Notes under the pieces: model-generated | Seen by the model: the letters and a program-made list of their open reading frames with translations, nothing else | Databases searched by the model: none | What the model was told of the DNA's origin: nothing | Shown: piece after piece, positions 23,429 through 37,884 of the stretch | Layout of the letters: each line of letters opens with the position of its first letter | How positions within the stretch are numbered: position 1 is the first letter of the stretch | Assembly: GCA_019359885.1 (NCBI GenBank) | Contig: JAHBCN010002129.1 | Span: 34,448 to 98,447 of the forward strand | DNA length: 64,000 nt | Origin: Listronotus oregonensis | Taxonomy: Eukaryota > Arthropoda > Insecta > Coleoptera > Curculionidae | Direction of reading: 5' to 3' | Program-made: the position numbers and the translations under genes

Positions 23429-25138
23429 GTTTGTCTCAAAGTATACCGTGTTAGCTTTTGCTTTCATTTATGGATTATACCTGCCGACAACATAAAACTG
23501 CGGATCAGTAGGTATTAAAGGACAGAACATTAGGGACGGACTCTTATAATATAAAGATTTATAATTTATTATTTATTTAGGTAGGTATAATCTTAAAATT
23601 ACATTACGAAATTAAATATATACAAAGTTTTAATAAATTTATAACTATATTATCTATAGAGAATTACATTTTAAATCTAAATATCTAAATCTAATTCTAA
23701 TTCACTATTAGAGTCATCTTTGAGGATAGGATTTTAGTTGTTTTGTATAGAAATGTACGAGTCCTCAATTTTTATAATGTGCTGTACAGAATTTTTCCAG
23801 CTCTCAACTGGTATGTTAGTAATTACATTTTTTATCAAATTTATAACACTGGGACTTAAAGTAGGTGTAACATTTTCTGCTCTGATCTTTGATTTTACTT
23901 GGTTCCACAAATGCTCTATGGGGTTAAACATACAGTGATACGGAGGAAGACGTAAGACAGTATGCCCAGCCTGTTCAGCCAGATTATCACATACATAATG
24001 TTTTTTAATTGCATATTAATTTAGAACTTCTAAAAGTTGCGCTTTTTTGTAACTGAATTCAAAATAAATATTATTTTCGAACAAATATTCCTGGATTTCA
24101 GTTTTTGAACTTGATGAAGCTGGTGCTTTGTGTAGCAGACGGCTGCGGTAGCTTGCGTTATCCATCACAATAACACTGTTGTTTGAAATGTTTTTTAAAA
24201 GATAATTTTGAAACCAGTTTTTAAAAAGTTCGGCACTTGTATCCCCATGATAATCCAAGCTAGAATCCTTAATATTCTTTGCGGACAATAGCAAGCAGTC
24301 TGGGACAAATCCGTCTTCTGCACCATTTAAAGGTGCTTTCGTCTGACAGTTTTGACTGGAATCAACCCATATTTTGGATACTGTGTCGTGTGTTTCGAAC
24401 CATGTTTCATCAAGGTAAATTATGGATCTGTTTTCTAACCCATATCTTTTAATCTTTTGAAGGTAATTAAATCTCCAAGTGCGTCACCTGTGCGATTCCA
24501 TTTCTACTTGTCTTTTGTCTATTTTGCGATATAATCCCATTTTACAAACAAATCTATGGAGGGTGGCACGGCGAATATTTATATTGGTTTCGTCTTCGTC
24601 TAGCTTCTTTTTTAGTTTATCCAAGGTAGAAACAACTCCGCTCTTATAAAGACAATATATTTTTTTTCTTATTAGGTCCTGATCACTATTGTCTATACGG
24701 TGAGATTGAAAATAACTACGTTTTTTTCTTTTGTTCAATTCTTCACTAATAATAATATCCCTTATCGATGATATTGGAGTCTTTGTAAGTAGACAGGTTT
24801 CTTTTAAAGCTTCTTGTTTAATTAGTCCTTTACTGATTAAAGTTTTATACACATTTTTCACAACCTGTCTTGCATCTAATGGCAAATGATTTCGACGCGA
24901 TATAGTTATATTCTCGTAAAACAACTTTTTCGAAACGCACAGTAAAAACGGTTATTCAACACTGCCACTAAAATAATGGTCAATACTCAAGAAGTATGTC
25001 TTTCATTCAATTCTACTACTGCCCACCCCTGCCTATATGAAATAATGGGTTTACCCAACAACAATAGGTAATAAAATCGTTAAAGGTTTATTGGGGTATT
25101 GTCCCTCAAAAGCCATAGCGATATACTTTGAGACAGAC
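23429..25138. mobile_element. 1.7-kb Tc1/mariner-superfamily element with ~30-bp terminal inverted repeats
   Basis: The ends are gtttgtctcaaagtatacc (23429) and its inverse ggtatac-like atatactttgagacagac ending at 25138, each flanked by TA (23427-23428 and 25139-25140), the superfamily's target duplication. The single transposase gene runs on the minus strand (23734-24924). The unit looks full-length, so only the two in-frame stops and a missing ATG visibly disable it. Confidence 0.88.
23734..24924 (-). pseudogene. Tc1/mariner-type DDE transposase with two in-frame stop codons
   Basis: One frame runs about 396 codons, broken only by TGA at 24484-24486 (codon 147) and TAA at 24016-24018. The N-terminal 146 codons look like the helix-turn-helix DNA-binding region (..LTKTPISSIRDIII.., ATLHRFVCKMGLYRK). 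The catalytic core follows: first Asp in SIIYLDETWF (codon 172), second Asp in SVIVMDNASYRS, and the Glu in CMFNPIEHLWNQVKSKI. I count 81 residues between the second Asp and the Glu, counting the stop as one. Classic Tc1 has 34, and the value is close to that of the described DD82E ('Sailor') group. The frame opens with TTG and no ATG is seen nearby, so the true start is lost or unrecognised. The element acted to move itself and has no role in hth. Confidence 0.88.
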
Positions 25139-25729
25139 TATACTTAAAAGTATTAAAGCTAGGTTCCAAAAATATTTTTATAAAGTTATATGTTTAAGAG
25201 CGTATCTAATTAATTTATAACTTTTTTTCCAAATTTTAAATCTAAACATGTTAAAATTTTAGAATATTTTTAAAGAAACTAAGTGGACTTTTTTGTAGCT
25301 TAAATAAAGTTGAACGTGATGCTACTTTTACGTATATTAGTAACCACATTATAGTCATTAATAGATTCCTTACTATGTAAAACAATATCTTCATTTATAG
25401 CAAGATTATTATCTGCATCATATTAAGCAGAAACAACTTTTTAGTGGAATAAAATTCCATATTACTGTTTTTAACTCGTTAAATATTCCATATTAATTTC
25501 TTCGTCTCTAATAGTCTGCCGTGCTGCTTAATAATAAAATGTATATCCTTAAAAGCAGATATGAAGGAATAAATCAATACACGGCGGTAAATTACCTTTT
25601 ATTGCTTATTCTTTTCAATCGAAGGCAACATCAAAGCCGTAGGTTCGTTATTGTTTAGTATTTAATGATGTTTTAAAAACGATAATTTTACCGTGGACTT
25701 TTTCCGTGCTTTGTTCTTATAATTCTAGT

Positions 25730-26060
25730 ATATTCAACGAGAACAATAAGGTACATTTTTTATCAATAAGAAGAAGGGGTACAATAATTTATCCTTCTAG
25801 CGCACAGGTATAAATAGACCCTAACAAATGACATTGACGGTGCCGCATATACTTGGTAAATACGGTGTTCGATTAAAGAGCTTTCGATAACGACATATCT
25901 GTTTTCCCTGTTATAACGTTCGTTCTAGACGGTGAAATAATACCCCCTAGCATTCAATCCTATCAGTTTGGTATTACACAAAGAACAATGCTTCTTTCCA
26001 TTCAGCCACAATCTACAAGCTTTTTAAAAGCGAAGCTCGGATTTATTATTTCATTTGTTT
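25730..26060. promoter_or_regulatory. GC-richer non-coding island
   Basis: Non-repetitive sequence (for example gacattgacggtgccgcata near 25829), with no coding frame. It is a candidate regulatory block on composition only. Confidence 0.25.
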
Positions 26061-26841
26061 TACCTTCTTTTTGTTCAAAAATATTCTGTAATAGTGCATG
26101 GTTTAAAAAAAACTCAATGCAGAGAGTTTTTTAGAAATTTAACTGGCACTGGGTTAAAAACATTATGTTTAAAACAGCGAAATGTTTTTCAACAATAAAT
26201 TATCTAACCAATGATATAGCTTATTTTATAAGAGGTGCGGTTAAACTTTATTTTCAAATTTAGTAGATCTAATAAATAACAAGTTTAGGGCTTTTTTGGA
26301 ACTAATACTTTATTTGACCATGGCCGTTTTTCTTAAAATGTCTTGTATCACACCTCTGATAACCTAAGGTTAAAACAAGTAGAAATATAAATGGGTACTG
26401 TAACAAGTTCAAACTTTCTTAAAACAATAAATACAAAATAGAAAAAAAATTAAAGATGTATTTTTAAATAAATATTGTAGATGTATTCTATCAAAAGCGG
26501 ATCCAACAAACATTTTGAGGATCTACATATTTATGATTGTGTGACCATTATCCGACTTAAGATTTAAGATTTTTTTGGCAAAAATAAAAATTGACGATGG
26601 CTTTACCAAAAATTTAAGAAATTAATTTTTAAATTAGAAAAGCTTTAAGCCTGCAGCACTATATGTGTACACTAGAGTGTCCCATAATATTTTATTTTTA
26701 AATTTCACTACACAAGACCCCTTAAAAGTTGCGTTATAAGTTGTAAGTTACCACTAAAGTAATAAAAAAAAGATAAAAAAATATCTTGAGGGCTCTATTG
26801 GCATTTTTATTTTTCTAAAAGTCACTTAAATTCCCATTTTC

Positions 26842-27285
26842 AAGGACCGGTAAAGGCCTCAATATGACAAATATTTAATTAAATTTAACGATAATCGTAA
26901 TCTCTGTATTAAAACGCAACTTTTGATACCTCTTGCGTAGCTGTAGCTCAAAATGTTGTATGATTTATTTAGAGTAAATGTTAGGAGCCCATAAAAATGG
27001 CCAATTTTAGAAACTTTAAGGACCAGTGGAGGCCTCAAGATGACAAATATTTAATTAAATTTAATGATAATCGTAATCTCTGTATTAAAACGCAACTTTT
27101 ATTACCTCTTGCGTAGCCGTAGCTCCAAATTTTGTATGATTTATTTAGAATTAATGTTAGGAACCCCTAAAAATGGCCAATTTTAAAAACTTCAAGGACC
27201 GGTAGAGGCCTCAAGATGACAAATATTTATTTAAATTTAATGATAATCGTATTCTATGTATCAAAACGCAACTTTTGATACCACT
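26842..27285. repeat. Tandem repeat with a 176-bp unit, about 2.5 copies
   Basis: aaggaccggtaaaggcctca recurs with small changes at 26842, 27018 and 27194, exactly 176 bp apart, and the rest of the unit (gataatcgtaatctctgtat, acgcaacttttgatacc, taaaaatggccaatttt) repeats in step. The third copy is partial. The unit length is in the nucleosomal/satellite range. Confidence 0.9.
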
Positions 27286-27830
27286 TTTCTTTCTGATTCG
27301 TATCTTGAACTTCCTATTTGTATTTTATTGCCTTACACATTTTGGGGCATGACCACCATGCCCTTGGTTCTATATTAATGTGGCGGATTTACATATCAAA
27401 AAGTCCTTGTTGAGCACGAGCCAAATATTTCTTTTTTTATACTTTTTAAGAATGGGTCAGGGGTTCTGGAGTGTGCTTAGAGACATTGACCTCTTCGAAC
27501 TAACAAAACTACCTGAAAGAAAATAAAGAGAACCTCAAAACAACCCAAAAAAATCAAAATACCAATTACGTCATAAATTGCGACCAAAATATCTTAGAAT
27601 ATTTTAAATTTTTACATCAGAATTGATATAATTCTATATTTTAAATATGATTTATTTTTCAATAAAAGTTTTTAGGGTTGATTTTATCTTAAAAACGGTG
27701 GTAGACTTGCCACCGAAATGTAAATAGAAATTTTGATTTTTTTTGGTTATCCTTTATTTGGTTTCAAGCAATCTGTCAGTTTGTAGGGGTCAATATAGTT
27801 TGTAAGCACACTCAGTTCTGTATCCCGAAA

Positions 27831-28684
27831 TAGGGATGCGACATCGAAGCCAAACATCGATGTTAAACATCGATGGCAACATCGAAACCTGACCATCGAT
27901 GGTAACGATATATCGAACATACAATATCGATGTTTTTCTAACATCGATGGTATGATGCGATGGTTCGTTTATGGTCTATTAGCATTATTAGCAATGTAGC
28001 TACCAATATTACTAAAGACAGCTTTATTTATCTAAAATATACAAGAAATAACACATGTTTTTAAACTAAAACGAAACTCTTAGTAAAAAAGATAATTAAA
28101 AAAACTAAAAACATTATTTTATACAAAAAAAATTATAGATCCCAATTAGATTTTTTAATGCTTTGTAAAAAAAGTAATTTTGATAATAATTTTCTCTTTA
28201 TCCTGTTTCGCTGCTGAGTTACTGTTTGCCCTGCTTTTGAAAACAGACGTTCTGATGGAACGGAAGTTGCAATACAGACAAAAACTTTGGTGCAATTGAG
28301 GCTAGAGTGGGATATGTAGAAGTGTTTTTCTGCCACCAGCTAAAGGGATTATTTTTGTATGTATGTATGTTTAAAATTTTTGTACTTTTTTAAAAAGACT
28401 TCTTGAATCTTATATAACATTTAATTATTATTTATTTTTAAATAAACGGGCAAAACGTTTATGTCTTTACCAAACTTTACATAACAAAGAAAGACACATC
28501 ATAATTTTTTTAGTATATCCTTAAGATTATTTGTTTTTAAAACATTGTTACTTTTTTTTACCTTTGCAAAATATATCGATGTTAGAAGGCAACATCGATG
28601 TTATCATCGATATTTTCGATACCCGACCATCGATCAACCAACCATCGATGTTTTTAGACCATCGATGAACATCGCGCATCCCTA
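27831..28684. mobile_element. Internally deleted hAT transposon with exact 8-bp target duplication
   Basis: The ends are tagggatgcg and cgcatccct(a). The 8-bp duplication tcccgaaa is perfect (27823-27830 and 28685-28692). Both subterminal regions carry many copies of the palindrome catcgatg (27838-27955 and 28575-28672), probably transposase-binding sites. A remnant of the transposase C-terminus lies on the minus strand at 28133-28336. Confidence 0.92.
28133..28336 (-). pseudogene. hAT transposase C-terminal dimerisation domain remnant
   Basis: The frame encodes CIATSVPSERLFSKAGQTVT followed by QQRNRIKRKLLSKLLFLQS. The A-T-S-V-P-S-E-R-L-F-S-xAG motif is the hallmark of the hAT C-terminal dimerisation domain, also seen in ZBED proteins. 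The remaining transposase, with its BED finger and catalytic residues, is missing, and the frame starts with GTG rather than ATG. It is a fragment, consistent with the 854-bp size of the element that holds it. Confidence 0.9.
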
Positions 28685-28889
28685 TCCCGAAACAAGGACC
28701 GAAGCGGTCCCATCATGGAAAAAAACAGGATGTTTTGAAAGTACTCAACAAGTATTTTTAAATAAAAATAAATATTATTTCCTATCAAAATATTTTTTAA
28801 ATTGTCCTTTATAAAAGTAAACGTAATACTAAGTTTTGTTGTGTATAAAAAATAAACTAAAAATAACAATGCAATCTAAATAATGCACA

Positions 28890-29165
28890 TTAAAAAAAGT
28901 AGAACACCTGATCAATAAAAAGAAAAAGATGACCAAAACGCCAATGATAAAAGCAAAAGTGTCCAAAACTTGTGGCACATTAACGTCGGCTTGGCATCTA
29001 AGAGAGTGCGATCGGTATCGAACAAAACAACATTGACCAACGTCATTGTTCGAATGTCCGATGGTATTTCGGCCACGTAATTAATGGCACCTCTCTTCAC
29101 TAACGCGATTCTGTGGGAACATTCCTATCTTTTCTACATGCCAGATTCGTCTTTTGAATTACCTG
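28890..29165. promoter_or_regulatory. GC-richer non-coding island
   Basis: Non-repetitive sequence between two mobile elements (for example attaacgtcggcttggcatc near 28979). A minus-strand open frame at 28912-29100 shows no known domain. It is a candidate regulatory block. Confidence 0.25.
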
Positions 29166-29305
29166 GGAAATTAGGGTAATGTACAAATATATTTTTTAAT
29201 CATATAATCATTTTTTATTTAAGGGTTTTTTTTCACAGTTATTAAAATATATAAACTTTTATAAATTATATATTATTATCTTTTTGTTTCTTGGGTGAGA
29301 TATAT

Positions 29306-31195
<1,890 letters not shown>

Positions 31196-31764
31196 TTACT
31201 TTTAATATAATAAATTGGTACAACTTAGTATCCGAACAACTCTATAATTACATAAAAAGATAATCTAATAAACAGCATAACTTTTCTCACTAATGACTTA
31301 ATAAATTTCGTAGACACGCCGATTTTTAATAAATATGTATCAACATCGGGACTTTCAAATAACTTGCAATAAAATTTATGGGATAGATGTCAGGTAGTAA
31401 CATTTGTTAAAAGTTCTGTTTTGGCCTTTCTAGATTATTTTTTTTGTACTCTTAAAAAAGGCTTAATAAGGCAAAACGTTAGTAGAGTAAAATTCTATTT
31501 TACTTTGAAACATAGAAAAGCAAAAGGTTTGGTAGACGACCCTCTAATTTTTATCAAATTTGTTAAAGTAGATTATATTGATTTGTACCAGCAAAAAAAT
31601 GTCCAACATCTGTTTTACTCGTGATGCCATTGCGACTATTTAAAACTGACATTTTTTGAAATATAAGGTCCAGTCTGTATGTGTACTTTTTTTTAGTGTT
31701 AATATGCCTTTTTTGACATTAAAAGTATGTGAATTATTTATTTTATTTCATGCTGTACTGTACC

Positions 31765-31910
31765 ATGTCATTTGCAGGACTCGTCTGAGTCCGGGAAACA
31801 ACCCATTACAATACTGAGTCAGGGAAATTTGTACTTTCCGGACTAAGTCTGGCAAATAGGTCATTCCAGAACAGGGTCCGAAAAATGTTCACTTCCTGAA
31901 ATGTGTTTTT
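31765..31910. repeat. Short degenerate tandem repeat (gactgagtccggg-like)
   Basis: Four loosely similar units of about 30-45 bp: gactcgtctgagtccgggaa, tactgagtcagggaa, ggactaagtctggcaa and acagggtccgaaaa. Nothing else was recognised. Confidence 0.4.
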
Positions 31911-32129
31911 TGAAAAAAAAAACAATAATCAGGTAATTTTAAAAAATAGGAAGGTTTCGTTGACACAGTATAAAATAAAACATTGTATACATGGCAGTTA
32001 AGCCATTATTACAAATTGCCTTTTTTAAATATTTTTAAAAAATACGTTTAAATAGTTCTTTCAAAAACTTTTGACCATTAACTGCTTTTATATAAATACA
32101 TAATGTAGAACATTATACTTCTAGTAAAA

Positions 32130-32560
32130 ACACTTTCGTAACTGATAAGGGATTGGAGAATGCGAGTATTAGCTTCATTCTTTTGTAATTGTCGCAACAT
32201 GGAAAGGGCGCGCCGGTATCCACCTGATCCATTAAGAGATACATCGGTTCCATAGAAAGCACGCCGCCCTATCTTTCCGCGGCATTCATCACGGTCCGGA
32301 AGGCAGCGAAAGATTCGGTAATTACATTTGCGCAAGCGGAATGTAAGCGAGCTATGCAGATCACATTTTAATGCAATTCCATCCATTATCATGGCAGGAC
32401 CATTAACACCCGCCCTGATGCAATTTGGATTGTATAGAAACGAGCGCTATGGTATCGCTGGTCGGGTACGTGGCGGTCTTCCTACGTTTCGAAAAGCTAT
32501 CTCTGCCTTTATTCGAACAACAAAGGCGAAGCCTGATAGAATTACACATTAAAGAACTTT
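32130..32560. promoter_or_regulatory. GC-rich non-coding island
   Basis: Includes gaaagggcgcgccggtatcc and ctatctttccgcggcattca. Open frames on both strands carry no known domain. It is a candidate regulatory block on composition and lack of repeats. Confidence 0.3.
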
Positions 32561-32889
32561 CTTTTATCGGTTTGAGCTAAAAATTTCGTCATCGAAAAAA
32601 TTTTATTAATTATTTTTATAATACTTTGAATATTTTAGTAAGACTAATTTGGATAGTAATTAAATGCAAGCATCGGACGCTAATTAAATGTGTTCCCATT
32701 TACAAGACTGATTGCTTGGCAAAGATAAGAAATATTTTTCAGTTGTAACTCTTAAAATGCAGATAATATAAATTAAAAACAATGAGTCGAGAATTTAAAT
32801 TCTTAATTTTATCAGGTAAATTTAACGATTAGGCAGCACTTCATGGAAACCGAACAATACTAATTTAAAATTTATGTAGGAATGTAGCA

Positions 32890-34060
32890 ATTAAGCAGTC
32901 GGAACGGAATCATTTGACTAATTGCGAAAGCAGTTTCTTAATAGCCGTCCCAACACGAGGCGGATGGCACCCAAGAGGATAGCATACATCCCAGCGGAAG
33001 GGTTGGCGGCGTAATCAGTGGGAGATAACGCTCGCTCAATCCACGTATGCTGCTTCGGTCTGCGAAACAGTAGTAAGGCGGGTCGTTATTGTTTCAGCTT
33101 TCCCTATTTTCATTTCCTGCTACAATAGTTCATTAAAAAGGTGTTTCGGAGGCTATTTGGTAAGCTATTAGGTGGCCTTATATTACTCCTCAGAGAACCA
33201 TTTACCGGCGGCAGCATCCGACGACAATGAAAGTTACTCGTAAATTGGCACTGCGGAATAGGGTAAAAGGAAAGAGAGCGTCTGACCTGGCTACGTCTTT
33301 GCGTGATGACCGGGCCGCCGAACAGTCAACTTGCAATTCCTTCGTTGCGGGCTGATAACGGCCCCTTCAGCCAGCGACGACAATTTATCACCGAGACGCA
33401 TTAACCCAGGTGAACCCTCTGCACGGGGAAGCAAGACAATGTCTCCGAGCGGTAATGGTATGAAGCCGTGAAAAATGATGATGATACGGCTTCGTGAAAA
33501 ACGAAATTCTCCAGGGAGAAGGGACTCGCTGTTTTTTCTTTTCGTTTTGGCTTTTCGTCGGGAAGGATGCTGTTTGCGAATACAAAAGCTTCGGGTGACC
33601 ACTCAAGCGAGTGGAACCGGCCGGCGTCACGGACGAGTACAGCACGTTTGCGGACGCCATTTCCGCGAGAAGTAGACAGTAATCACCCCCTTCGAGTTGG
33701 TAAATAGGTCGGAATGACCAGCGAGACGCTGCGGGATAGTCTTTAATGGATTCCGAATCCAGTTCGTGTAAGCCATGAAATTACGAGAATTTTATAAAAG
33801 GACGATATCCGCTAACGTGATAAATTGTGTACCGACATAATGACATTATAAAAATCGATGACAATTAACGCGTGCGCTCGGCACAACGGTTGATGTGGCG
33901 AGCGCCATTTCCAGCCGTAATCTCATTTGAAACGCTGCCGGGGGACGAAATCTAATTAGCGCGGAAAGCTGATCGGTAATTACTGCTATTAATCAATCCA
34001 TTCCTATTCCGGCAACATTTCTTTCCACGTCACTGTGTCGCTATCGATTCACGCATCTGG
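32890..34060. promoter_or_regulatory. Large GC-rich non-coding island just 3' of the 77-bp exon's intron end
   Basis: About 1.2 kb of non-repetitive GC-rich sequence (for example caacacgaggcggatggcac near 32953; ccagcgacgacaatttatca near 33371; gggggacgaaatctaattag near 33940). Several overlapping open frames on both strands match nothing known. It is a strong compositional candidate for an intronic enhancer cluster. Confidence 0.35.
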
Positions 34061-35600
34061 TACAAAAATGTTATAATAATTATTTTCGGGGTGTTTTAAT
34101 AAATGTTATTTTGTTTAACTACAGTATATCTATATACGAACGCTACATTATTGTACATTTAATTTAATTTTCACAGACTTATCAATTTAACTATTATGGG
34201 TCTCAATATGTACCAAGTTGCTAATAGCGCGGTTTCATTATTTTTGGTAATGATAACTTACTTCTTACTCAAAAATTTTCAAATATTTTTAAATCTGCTT
34301 TCTTAGATAAATCTTACTGTGAAATCTGTTTAAAAAAACATCTAAGTTGCGTTAAATTATTATTAACTTCTTTTTTTTCTATGGACATCATTATTCTGAT
34401 TATTTTTACATTGAAATTTAAACTGAATCAAAAACTAATATTTTTGTGTTTGAAACACTGGCAATTTTTAAAAAGGTATAGAGATGCGTCTAGACTTAAT
34501 GTTTAATAAAAAAATGTAGTTATTCATGCAACTTAGTACTATTTTACTTTTAAATATAAATATGTAATAGGTTGTTGCTAAATTTTCATTTAAATGTAAT
34601 GTTCTAAGATATTGTCATTTCGTTATCTCTGATACAAAAAGTTTGTTTTACTAACTAACTGTATAGTTAGAATCTATAGAAATTTGTTAAAAAATATTTT
34701 TACAAATTAAAAAAAAATCTGTGTAATAAAAATGTTACAGCATATTTTTAATACCTAAACATTTTAGTTTTTTAAAATTACCCCAAAAACTAAAGAGGCT
34801 AAATCATGCCTCATGACATATTACCAACAAAATTTTCTAAAACTTATCTAACCGTTTTTTTTTTGTTTTTGATACTTTCCAAAATCCAAAGACATACATC
34901 AACAGTTTAGAATACATTGGATAAAAGTCAAAACAAAGTTGCCAGACAAATAAAGTATTTTGTACCAAATATAATTTAACAATGTACGACATTTGGGTCA
35001 GATATACCACACCACTCTTCCTTAGGCATATGCGTTTAGAACGACATAGAACCTTTGTTAATTTATTTTTATTTTTATCAATATTGATTTCGCAAATAAT
35101 CTATTACTTAAAGACTAAAAACGAGTAAAATAATACTTAAAGCAAATTTCTTTAGTAAAAGCAAATGCACACTGAGTATAACTGCGTACTATTTTATTAG
35201 CATAAGTACTACAGAGAACAGTATTCGTTTAGCAAAATTAAATCGATTTAGTTACAATAAACTGAACTGATCCTATTCTATTACAACATGACTAACAGGA
35301 CAGAATTATGCACACTGCTGTATTAATAAATTTATCAGCTATTTCTTCTTCTCTACCAGGAGAATGGTCTTTTTTGATTCGTAAAACGCATTGAGAATGT
35401 CATATTTTGAGTATACAGTATCGAAATATGAGTTAATTGTGTTTTTTTAAACAGCGTCAATTCAATGTTTTACCATTTACTTCAAGTACTTGAAATATGG
35501 TGCCACCATATCCTATGCAACAGGAATGTACCATGTGGTATACCATTCTGCCAATACTGAATAAAAAACTCTTTAATATAAATACAAATAATCAACGTAC

Positions 35601-35677
35601 CAGTTATTAACTTGTAGTATCGTAAGGCCCGTATCCTGCGCTAGTTGCTTTTTCTGGTCCTCTGAAGGGTAGGGATG
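35601..35677 (-). CDS. hth: homothorax exon: middle of the TALE homeodomain
   Basis: This 77-bp exon encodes HPYPSEDQKKQLAQDTGL followed by TILQVNN and the first two bases of the Trp codon of the WFIN motif. It covers the TALE three-residue loop extension (Pro-Tyr-Pro) between helices 1 and 2, all of helix 2, and the start of helix 3. The acceptor is tttgtttcag before 35677 and the donor is AACTG|gtacgt at 35600. It starts in phase 0, exactly continuing HLT of the exon at 44814, and ends in phase 2, which the first G of the exon at 6606 completes to TGG. As I recall, vertebrate Meis genes have an exon of the same length here. It is far too short for ORF listing and was found by reading the minus strand. 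Confidence 0.97.
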
Positions 35678-36060
35678 CTGAAACAAAGAAGAAAATAATA
35701 ACATAACTTGTCTTTAATAAAAATTTAATTTTTATCATATAATTACATAAGGTAACCTTACTAACAACTAATAACTGATTCTTCTCTAATATGTTATATT
35801 CGGTTGTCCTTCTATAAAAATAAAAAAGTTTAAACTATCTTTGTTAATTGCGATCTTATAAAATCTGATCTTAAAGAATCTTTAATTTTGTCATTGTTAA
35901 AAGCACAATTTAAACATTTTTCAAATCAATTATCCCATTTTATAAAATATTTATATTTGAAGCCACTAAGAAAGGCTTTATTAATAAATTTCTTTTTAAG
36001 CTGTTTATAACAGTTTTAAAAACACCTTATAATCAAAATACACATTTCGTTAAGATTGAT

Positions 36061-37028
36061 CCTAGCAACCAGCAGCCAGCACTGAGCCACCACACCCACG
36101 CTGTTTCTTCAACACATTAACGATTTTCTCTCTTCCACAATCAATCTCATTTATAGTTTTGCTGACGATAGTACCCTTCACTCTAGTATTCAATTTTTTA
36201 AGCCCCCATGTAATTCTGATTTGGAAAACAAGCGCAGGTCAATGCAGGTATCTCTTTCACAAGACATCAAACTTATCTTGGATTGGGGCGCAAAAAATCT
36301 TGTTTAGTTTAATGCCTTAAAACACAGACATGTTCGCTGTCGCGAAAAAAGTCTGCCAATACTCATCCTTTACATATGAGCGGCCAAGTTCTGCAGAACA
36401 AAGAGTCGTTTAATCTTGTCAGCGTTACTTTTGAGAATAACCACAAACACATTACATCCATAGCCTCGGCAGCTTCAAAAAGCTTGGATTCCTCTTTCGT
36501 CTCTTCTTTCAATCTGTATACTCTCTATGTATCCCAAATCAGACATTCTTTAAAATATTGTTTTCATGTCTGGGGCGTCCTCTACAACACTTAGCATTCT
36601 AGACTCCATTCAAAGAAGAGCCGTTTGTCTTATTAATGATCCCACGCTTACAGAAAGGCTTCCTCTTCTTGCCCACCGTCGAACTGTAGGGGATCTGTCG
36701 CTCTTCTATAGGTATTTTCACGGCTCCTGCTCAGAGGAGTTGGCCAGTATAATTCCTTCTCTGACAGCTCCCAGCAGAGCAACACGTAGTGCAACTCTTA
36801 TGCATCCTTTTAAAGTTCAGTTAGAGAGGCCCCGAATTTCTAGCTTTCTTTGTTCCTTCATCCCTAGAGTGTCAAGACAATTGAGTCTGCTGCCCGCAGA
36901 AGTTTTTCCTTCTTCACCAAATCTCCAAATATTTAAGTCCCGTGTGAACAAACTCCCTCTTACCACAATTAAGACACCCACGGTACGTTAGTACTTAGGC
37001 ATTAGCCTTCGTGGACTGTCTCAAGAAA
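36061..37028 (+). pseudogene. CR1/Jockey-like LINE 3' end (reverse transcriptase C-terminal part)
   Basis: Reverse-transcriptase residues start at about 36095 (PTLFLQHINDFLSSTINLIY), followed by the catalytic FADD box at 36158-36169 and LILDWGAKNLV-stop-FNALKTQ. The next part is in another frame (VTFENNHKHITSIA..), then the first frame returns with the thumb/C-terminal region: SILDSIQRRAVCLINDP, HRRTVGDLSLFYRYFHG and SSFLCSFIPRVSRQLS, ending SPNLQIFKSRVNKLPL, stop at 36989-36991. At least one nonsense codon and two compensating frameshifts make it dead. The 3' UTR is very short and ends in gactgtctcaag plus a run of A. There is no RNase H. Two more copies of this 3' end lie on the minus strand at 53144-53320 and 58399-58613. 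Confidence 0.9.
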
Positions 37029-37884
37029 AAAAAATAAGAAATTTAAGGATCAGAAAAATATTATAAAAATGAAGATAATAGAAGTACTAGACATAGGCAT
37101 CGGTAGGTATATTTTTGATTGGTTACCTATTATTTACTTAAAAGCCGTGTAGAATTATGAGCTTGGTTACATTCTAGAACAGCTATGATATCAAGAACTA
37201 CAGCAACCCTCTTGCTGCAACATATCTTATCGCATCACTTGAAAAATTGAAATAATGCTTAAGGCAATTGTAGTATTTGCGAACAGTAATCATTATATTT
37301 ACAACTGTTTCTACAATTTGTTTTTAATTATTGTGCCAAAAAACAAGAAATATTAAAACAAGTATATATTTCAGTAACTTAAAGGTTCACACTGCAATTA
37401 AATTACTTCTGATGGGTGGAGTAGTTTTGAAATGACACGTGATAATTTCTGTTCATCATTATTTAATGCAATATTTTAAGCGTGCAGCCTGTGACAGCTC
37501 CACGTGCGAACATCACAATTACCCTAATAAGATACTGTTACACCTAAATAATTGGTTTGCTGAATATGGCAGTTACACTTATTTTATGAGTTGTTCATGT
37601 AATAATAGCAGCATTCGTAAATAATATACAATCATTGTTTTTAATTTGGTAAACATTTATTAGCGAGTTTTTGTTCGGTATGATTTATTTTTAGAATTAA
37701 CACCAAAGTAAAAACTTAAAAATTGTTAAATATTAATAAATAAGAAGAGGGTTGGCCTGATTTAAATAATTTTTTGAGTAATTTTTTTCGGTTTTATACT
37801 AGCATCTTTGGATTTTAAATTTTAATTTGATATTGTATTTTAAACCGTACACCAAAACTTAAATTAGAAAGTAACTACTAAATA

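Larger units (their letters stand above)
27600..28740. mobile_element. Partial copy of the agatgggacc foldback family, interrupted by a hAT element
   Basis: 27690-27830 (cggtggtagacttgccacc, ggtttcaagcaatctgtcag) and 28685-28720 (ggaccgaagcggtcccatc) together match the right arm of the element at 8852-9842. They are separated by the hAT insertion at 27831-28684. Confidence 0.7.

Noticed and set aside
28912..29100. 62-codon minus-strand open frame considered as a missing hth exon
   Set aside because: The residues do not resemble any part of Hth, and the homeodomain is already complete from the other exons.
32078..33675. Overlapping open frames up to 104 codons on both strands
   Set aside because: Two or three frames are open at once with no homology I know; GC-rich composition explains them.
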